From NCBI RefSeq assembly GCF_004124325.1, contig NZ_QBDT01000001.1, positions 5,084,001 to 5,148,000 of the forward strand: a stretch of 64,000 nt of DNA. Direction: 5' to 3'. Shown in pieces: positions 59,900 to 64,000 of the stretch. A program made the translations under genes and the position numbers. Source of the stretch: Streptomyces sp. L2. Lineage in GTDB: Bacteria > Actinomycetota > Actinomycetes > Streptomycetales > Streptomycetaceae. Under the pieces are notes generated by a model. That model was given only the letters and a program-made list of their open reading frames with translations, did not search any database and was not told where the DNA came from. Each line of letters begins with the position of its first letter. Position 1 is the stretch's first letter.

Positions 59900-60463
59900 G
59901 TGGACAACGACGTCTCTGCGGGAAGCGCAAGCACTACCGTGGTCGGCCGACTCGCCCTGGGAATCACCCTGTTGGCGTTCGGCATCGGTACGACCGGCGT
60001 GATCGACGGCGTGACGGCGTCCGACTCGGTTTCGCTGGCCCGCTATGTGGGCGGCGTCGCCCTGTTCCTCATAGGCCTGTTGGCCTTCCGCCTCGGTGAC
60101 GGCGGGTCCGGTACGGGCTATGTGGCGCTCGGCGCCCTGTGGTTCACCTGGGCCGTCGCGGCCGGCGGCACCATGTCGGACAACGGGGCCGGCCTGTTCC
60201 TGGTCCTGTTCGCCCTCGTGGCCCTGACGTTGACCATGGCCGGCGGGGACAGCCTCGGCCAGCTGACGCACGGGCTGCTGTTCCTGGCGATGCTGGTGCT
60301 GGCCGTCGCGGCCTTCGCCGACAGCTCCACGCTGACGAAGGTGGGGGGCTGGGTCGCCGCGGTGGCCGGGGCGGCGGCGTGGTACGCGGCGACTGCGGCG
60401 TACGCGCACTGGCCGACGGCCCTGCCGGGGCGTGCGGCTCGGGGGGTGACGGCGGCCGGCTGA
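59900..60463 (+). CDS. Six-TM membrane protein, GPR1/FUN34/YaaH-like
   Basis: A 187-aa protein with about six evenly spaced TM helices (GRLALGITLLAFGIGTTGVI; YVGGVALFLIGLLAFRLG; GLFLVLFALVALTLTMAGG; LFLAMLVLAVAAFAD). Size and helix spacing fit the acetate/succinate permease family, but the diagnostic NPAPLGL motif at the N-terminus is not present, so transport of acetate is only a suggestion. A gene of this kind stands here in related strains, as I recall. Confidence 0.6.
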   Translation: MDNDVSAGSASTTVVGRLALGITLLAFGIGTTGVIDGVTASDSVSLARYVGGVALFLIGLLAFRLGDGGSGTGYVALGALWFTWAVAAGGTMSDNGAGLFLVLFALVALTLTMAGGDSLGQLTHGLLFLAMLVLAVAAFADSSTLTKVGGWVAAVAGAAAWYAATAAYAHWPTALPGRAARGVTAAG

Positions 60464-60480
60464 AGTACCGCACGTTGAAA

Positions 60481-60518
60481 GGACCCCCGCGTGTGTGGTG
60501 GCGACACGTGGGGGTCCC
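60481..60518 (+). terminator. Terminator after the YaaH-like gene
   Basis: GGACCCCCGCGTGT pairs with ACACGTGGGGGTCC (one G-T wobble), followed by CCTCTTTGC. It separates this gene from the convergent glmS gene. Confidence 0.8.
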
Positions 60519-60611
60519 CTCTTTGCGCCTAAACCGGCGCCGCTCTCGCGGACCTGGTTGCTCGCCGTCGGGGTGCTCAATTGCGGCTTCGGCCGTAGGG
60601 CGGAAAAATTC

Positions 60612-62429
60612 CTACTCGACCGTTACCGACTTGGCCAGGTTCCTCGGCTTGTCGATGTCCCTGCCCAAGGTCAACGCCGTGTGGTAGGCCAGGAGTTGGA
60701 GGGGGATGCCCATGAGGATGGGGTCGAGTTCGTCCTCGTTCTTGGGGACGACGATCGTCTCGTCGGCCTTCTCCTGGTGGCGGTGGGCGACCGCGAGGAT
60801 CTTGCCGCTGCGGGCCTTGATCTCTTCCAGGGCGGCGCGGTTCTTCTCCAGCAGGTCGTCGTCGGGGACGATCGCGACCGTGGGCAGGGCGGGCTCGATC
60901 AGGGCCAGCGGACCGTGCTTCAGCTCGGAGGCCGGGTAGGCCTCGGCGTGGATGTAGGAGACCTCCTTGAGCTTCAGGGAGGCCTCGCGGGCCACCGGGT
61001 AGCCCCGGACGCGGCCGATGAAGAGCATCGAGCGTGCCTGGGCGTAGCTCTCGGCCAGCTTCTTGATCTCGTCCTCCTGCTGGAGGATCTCGGTGATCTG
61101 CGCGGGCAGCTTGCGCAGGCCCTCGATGATCCGCTTGCCGTCGCGCACCGAGAGGTCGCGGGTGCGGCCGAGGTGCAGCGCCAGCAGGGCGAAGGCGACC
61201 GTGGTGTTGGTGAAGCACTTGGTGGAGACCACGCAGACCTCGGGGCCCGCGTGCACGTAGATGCCGCCGTCCGCCTCGCGGGCGATCGCCGAGCCGACCA
61301 CGTTGACCACGCCGAGGACCCGGGCGCCCTTGCGCTTCAGCTCCTGCACGGCGGCGAGGACGTCGTACGTCTCACCGGACTGGGAGACGGCGACGTACAG
61401 GGTGTCGGGGTCGACGACCGCGTTGCGGTAGCGGAACTCGGAGGCGGGCTCGGCGTCCGCGGGGATGCGGGCCAGCTCCTCGATCATCTGGGCGCCGATC
61501 ATGCCCGCGTGGTACGAGGTGCCGCAGCCGAGGATCTTCACGCGGCGGATCTGCCGGGCCTCGCGGGCGTCCAGGTTGAGGCCGCCGAGGTGCACGGTGG
61601 AGAAGCGGTCGTCGATGCGGCCGCGCAGCACGCGGTCCACGGCGTCGGCCTGCTCGTGGATCTCCTTGTGCATGTAGGTGTCGTGGCCGCCCATGTCGTA
61701 CGACTCCGCCTCCCACTCCACGGTGGTGGGCTCGGCGGTGGTGCGGGTGCCCTCGGTGGTGTAGGTGCGGAAGTCGTCGGCCTTGAGGGTGGCCATCTCG
61801 CCGTCGTCGAGGGTCACTATCTGCCGGGTGTGCGTGACCAGCGCGGCCACGTCGGAGGCGACGAACATCTCCTTCTCGCCGATGCCGAGGACCACCGGGG
61901 AGCCGTTGCGGGCCACGACGATGCGGTCGTTGAAGTCGGCGTGCATCACCGCGATGCCGTACGTGCCCTCGACCAGGCGGAGCGCGGCGCGGACCTTCTC
62001 CTCCAGCGTCTCGGCCTCGGAGCGGGCGATCAGGTGGGTGAGGACCTCGGTGTCGGTTTCGGAGAGGAACTCGACGCCGTCCGCCTCCAGCTTGCGGCGC
62101 AGGTCGTCGGCGTTGTCGATGATGCCGTTGTGGACGACGGCGACCGTGGAGCCGGCCGACATGTGCGGGTGGGCGTTCAGGTCGGACGGGGCGCCGTGCG
62201 TGGCCCAGCGGGTGTGGGCGATGCCGGTCGTGCCCTTGAAGCGGGCCGGGACCTTGGCCTCCAGGTCGCGCACCCGGCCCTTGGCCTTCACCATCTTCAG
62301 GCCGGCCGTCTTCGGGGAGGTGACGACCAGGCCCGCGGAGTCGTAGCCCCGGTACTCCAGGCGCTGCAGCCCCTCCAGGAGCAGCGGCGCCACATCACGC
62401 TTCCCGATGTATCCGACAATTCCGCACAT
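60612..62429 (-). CDS. glmS: Glutamine-fructose-6-phosphate aminotransferase (isomerizing)
   Basis: A 605-aa protein. The N-terminal Cys2 nucleophile (MCGIVGYIGKRDVAPLLLEG), YRGYDSAGLV, and two SIS isomerase domains (GCGTSYHAGMIG; VAVSQSGETYDVLAAVQELK) with the typical C-terminus DKPRNLAKSVTVE make the enzyme complete. It makes glucosamine-6-P, the entry to UDP-GlcNAc and peptidoglycan. No glmS ribozyme is recognisable in the short leader. In S. coelicolor this position holds the second glmS copy, as I recall. Confidence 0.96.
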   Translation of the reverse strand: MCGIVGYIGKRDVAPLLLEGLQRLEYRGYDSAGLVVTSPKTAGLKMVKAKGRVRDLEAKVPARFKGTTGIAHTRWATHGAPSDLNAHPHMSAGSTVAVVHNGIIDNADDLRRKLEADGVEFLSETDTEVLTHLIARSEAETLEEKVRAALRLVEGTYGIAVMHADFNDRIVVARNGSPVVLGIGEKEMFVASDVAALVTHTRQIVTLDDGEMATLKADDFRTYTTEGTRTTAEPTTVEWEAESYDMGGHDTYMHKEIHEQADAVDRVLRGRIDDRFSTVHLGGLNLDAREARQIRRVKILGCGTSYHAGMIGAQMIEELARIPADAEPASEFRYRNAVVDPDTLYVAVSQSGETYDVLAAVQELKRKGARVLGVVNVVGSAIAREADGGIYVHAGPEVCVVSTKCFTNTTVAFALLALHLGRTRDLSVRDGKRIIEGLRKLPAQITEILQQEDEIKKLAESYAQARSMLFIGRVRGYPVAREASLKLKEVSYIHAEAYPASELKHGPLALIEPALPTVAIVPDDDLLEKNRAALEEIKARSGKILAVAHRHQEKADETIVVPKNEDELDPILMGIPLQLLAYHTALTLGRDIDKPRNLAKSVTVE

Positions 62430-62477
62430 ATAGAGGTATCCCCAAGTGTTCGGTTCGGCCGCGCCGTGACGGCGCGG

Positions 62478-62771
62478 TCAGCCGTAGACGATGCGCCGCA
62501 GTTGCCGGAGGGTCAGCTCCGGCGGTGCGACGGCCCGGTATTTCAGGTCCGCCCCGATCTGTTCGAAGATCGTCGCGTTCACCAGGCCCTGGGCCTGGAG
62601 CTCGCGGTGGCGGCGACGGACGTATTCCTCGGTCGTCTCGTCGAAGTAGGCGAGCACGTCCTGGACCACCCGCAGCGCCTCGCCCCGGCTGAGGGGCGTG
62701 GAGCGCGTCAGATGATCAACGAGTTCGTCGTGCACCCGGTAGATCCTGGGGTACTGGACGCCTCTTCGCAA
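62478..62771 (-). CDS. Conserved hypothetical protein, 97 aa
   Basis: The best start is TTG 62771 (MRRGVQYPRIYRVHDELVDH), with a weak ribosome site; GTG 62738 is an alternative. The body (SRGEALRVVQDVLAYFDETT; YVRRRHRELQAQGLVN) is a compact helical domain found next to glmS in Streptomyces. Function unknown. The same strand as glmS, 48 bp upstream, so probably co-transcribed. Confidence 0.7.
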   Translation of the reverse strand: MRRGVQYPRIYRVHDELVDHLTRSTPLSRGEALRVVQDVLAYFDETTEEYVRRRHRELQAQGLVNATIFEQIGADLKYRAVAPPELTLRQLRRIVYG

Positions 62772-62858
62772 GAATCCTGCCCGATATCGGGCAGTGGTGC
62801 GCTGATGTGGGACCGGGATGGGGTAGAGCGTCCCTTTCGTGCCGGTTTTTTCGCACGC

Positions 62859-63755
62859 TCACATCCGCTTGAGCACCGCCTGCTTGGCCATCGCGAACTC
62901 GTCCTCCGTCAGCACCCCGTCCCGGCGGAGCTCGCCCAGTTCCCGCAGCCGTCGCAGCAGTGCGTCGTGGGTGTCCTCGGCGGCGGGGCCCTCGACGGGG
63001 GCCGCCTTCGCGAGCGGCACCCGCTCGGGTTCCAGGTCCGTCCCGCCGGCCGGGGCCGAGGGGTGCGGTAGCCGGGCCTGGACGGCCGCCGCGACCAGGG
63101 CCATCAGCGGGTCCTTCTTGAAGCCCCACAACTCCACCGCGTGGGGGTCGAACTTCGGCGGTGCCGTCACGGTCGCGCCGCGCACGGTGAAGCGCAGGTG
63201 CCCGTTCTCCAGCCCCACCGCCGGCTGCCACTGGACGCCGGTGATCTCCGTGAGCGGGACGGTCCGGGGCCCGGCGGCGGCCTTGGCGTCCTCCGTCTTC
63301 CAGTTCCACTCCAGCAGCACCCGCTCGCCGTCGAAGGACGCGGTGCCGTCCCCGGCCGAGGCGGACAGCGGGACCGGCGGGCCGGGCAGCAGGTACTCGG
63401 TCACCGGCGCGGGGGAGACGGAGTCCAGCAGCAGAGCGGCGCGCACCTCTTCCGCGAGGTACTCGGCGACGCCGTACCGGTCGGACTCCACAGCCAGCTG
63501 ATAGGGGTCCTGGGAGTCGGTGAGGCGGCCGGCCGTGGCCTGCAGCAGCGGATCGGCACCGGCGCGCAGCCGCAGGCGCAGCCGGCCCGCCCGGCGGCCC
63601 TGCTCGAACGACACCCCGGCCAACGCCCCGAGCGGTACGACGAGTTCGCCCAGCTCCGCGCGCAGCGGTCCGGTGTTCCGGTCCCGGCCGGGCGTCAGCC
63701 GCAGGGCGTCGCCGTCGAACGCCCAGGTGCCGTCCTTCTGGATGATTTCCGCCAT
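62859..63755 (-). CDS. DUF4429/SHOCT domain protein
   Basis: A 298-aa protein from ATG 63755. Two DUF4429 modules (GTWAFDGDALRLTPGRDRNT; GTASFDGERVLLEWNWKTED) are PH-like lipid/adaptor folds. A C-terminal SHOCT motif (LRELGELRRDGVLTEDEFAM, KQAVLKRM) follows. Cytosolic; role unknown. Divergent from the secreted protein at the window end. Confidence 0.88.
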   Translation of the reverse strand: MAEIIQKDGTWAFDGDALRLTPGRDRNTGPLRAELGELVVPLGALAGVSFEQGRRAGRLRLRLRAGADPLLQATAGRLTDSQDPYQLAVESDRYGVAEYLAEEVRAALLLDSVSPAPVTEYLLPGPPVPLSASAGDGTASFDGERVLLEWNWKTEDAKAAAGPRTVPLTEITGVQWQPAVGLENGHLRFTVRGATVTAPPKFDPHAVELWGFKKDPLMALVAAAVQARLPHPSAPAGGTDLEPERVPLAKAAPVEGPAAEDTHDALLRRLRELGELRRDGVLTEDEFAMAKQAVLKRM

Positions 63756-63785
63756 GCGGGGATTGTTCCACCGGTTCTGCGGGAG

Positions 63786-63801
63786 AGTGGTCTCTACCAC
63801 T
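63786..63801. promoter_or_regulatory. DasR-responsive element (dre)
   Basis: AGTGGTCTCTACCACT is a 16-bp palindrome matching the DasR consensus A(C/G)TGGTCTAGACCA(C/G)T at all but the two central bases. It lies 17 bp before the GTG start of the following secreted protein gene and 31 bp before the divergent DUF4429 gene, so it can control either. DasR is released by glucosamine-6-phosphate. Confidence 0.87.
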
Positions 63802-63817
63802 TCTGAAGGGAGCGCAT

Positions 63818-64000
63818 GTGACACGGCATCACCGCACGACTCCCCGAACGACTTCCCGCGCGACATCTCGTCCGACCGCTCGCGCGACGTCTCGTACGAC
63901 CCCCCGTATGACCCGCCTCCTCGGGTCGCTGCTGCTCATGGCGGCCGCCGGCGCCACCACGCTGGGCGCCGCGCCCGCGCCGGCCCACGCGGCGGCCACG
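63818..64000 (+). CDS. Secreted protein, N-terminus only (probable beta-N-acetylhexosaminidase)
   Basis: GTG 63818 has GAAGGGAG upstream; the frame is open to the window end (61 residues). A Thr/Arg-rich positively charged head (repeated TTPR/ATSR) is followed by MTRLLGSLLLMAAAGATTLG and AAPAPAHAAAT, a signal peptide with an Ala-x-Ala cleavage site. The dre operator and the order glmS, small protein, DUF4429, secreted protein match the region before the S. coelicolor hexosaminidase SCO2786, as I recall. The catalytic domain lies outside, so the product name is inferred. Confidence 0.6.
   Translation, partial: MTRHHRTTPRTTSRATSRPTARATSRTTPRMTRLLGSLLLMAAAGATTLGAAPAPAHAAAT

Noticed and set aside
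62430..62477. glmS ribozyme or riboswitch before glmS
   Set aside because: The leader is only about 48 bp to the upstream gene and has no recognisable ribozyme core; the ribozyme is a Firmicutes feature.

Overview
The window is Streptomyces chromosome. G+C is very high throughout, third codon positions are almost always G or C, and genes with four-base ATGA overlaps are common. It carries recognised Streptomyces loci: adpA with an in-frame TTA codon, the cellobiose uptake genes cebE-cebF-cebG-bglC with their CebR operators, and a Streptomyces-type contractile injection system (CIS).

Layout. 1-7.9 kb: end of a luciferase-like flavin oxidoreductase, a PAS-GGDEF-EAL c-di-GMP protein, a secreted M6-like metallopeptidase, 92-bp intergenic repeats, tRNA-Lys(CUU) overlapping a small prim-pol-like gene, a histidine phosphatase and a PAP2 membrane protein. 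7.7-12.6 kb: three overlapping genes, namely a PD-(D/E)XK nuclease with a probable Fe-S cluster, an unrecognised 532-aa protein and an SF1 helicase. The helicase gene's 3' end is triplicated as 171-bp repeats. 12.6-16.4 kb: divergent LuxR-type regulators, a 952-aa STAND-like protein and a 221-aa atypical response regulator. 16.5-35.5 kb: the CIS, with DUF4255 protein, AAA ATPase, a divergent lectin membrane protein, sheath, tube, a zinc-ribbon protein, a 52-aa protein, a 1232-aa disordered protein, second tube, LysM protein, VgrG spike, gp25, baseplate J, gpI-like protein and a zinc-ribbon/TM/discoidin-like protein. No capsid, terminase or integrase is present, so this is a cytoplasmic or extracellular-type CIS rather than a prophage.

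35.5-43 kb: a TPR-like regulator, a spermidine-synthase-like methyltransferase, a two-component system and a secreted CBM2-GH18 chitinase. 43-48 kb: bglC, cebG, cebF and cebE on the minus strand, with CebR operators before cebE and over the bglC start. 48.2-53.5 kb: an accessory island between cebE and its repressor cebR (53.9 kb). It holds a broken GntR gene and a graspetide (ATP-grasp-modified RiPP) operon, made of four tiny genes, a 90-aa precursor with a TTG start, an ATP-grasp ligase and a PIMT-like methyltransferase. A divergent XRE/DUF397 pair follows. 55-56.2 kb: NUDIX plus antitoxin and DUF234-ATPase remnants beside tRNA-His. 56.3-64 kb: orn, adpA, a small membrane protein, a universal stress protein, a YaaH-like membrane protein, glmS, two conserved proteins, and the start of a secreted protein behind a DasR-type operator.

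How they work together. The right half is rich in chitin and cellulose-sugar metabolism (chitinase, ceb/bglC, glmS, dre-controlled secreted protein) next to the developmental switch adpA. The graspetide island splits the ceb locus. The CIS has its own flanking LuxR regulators. The strongest candidates for new biology are the graspetide operon, the nuclease/unknown/helicase operon, and the long VQR-motif disordered protein inside the CIS.
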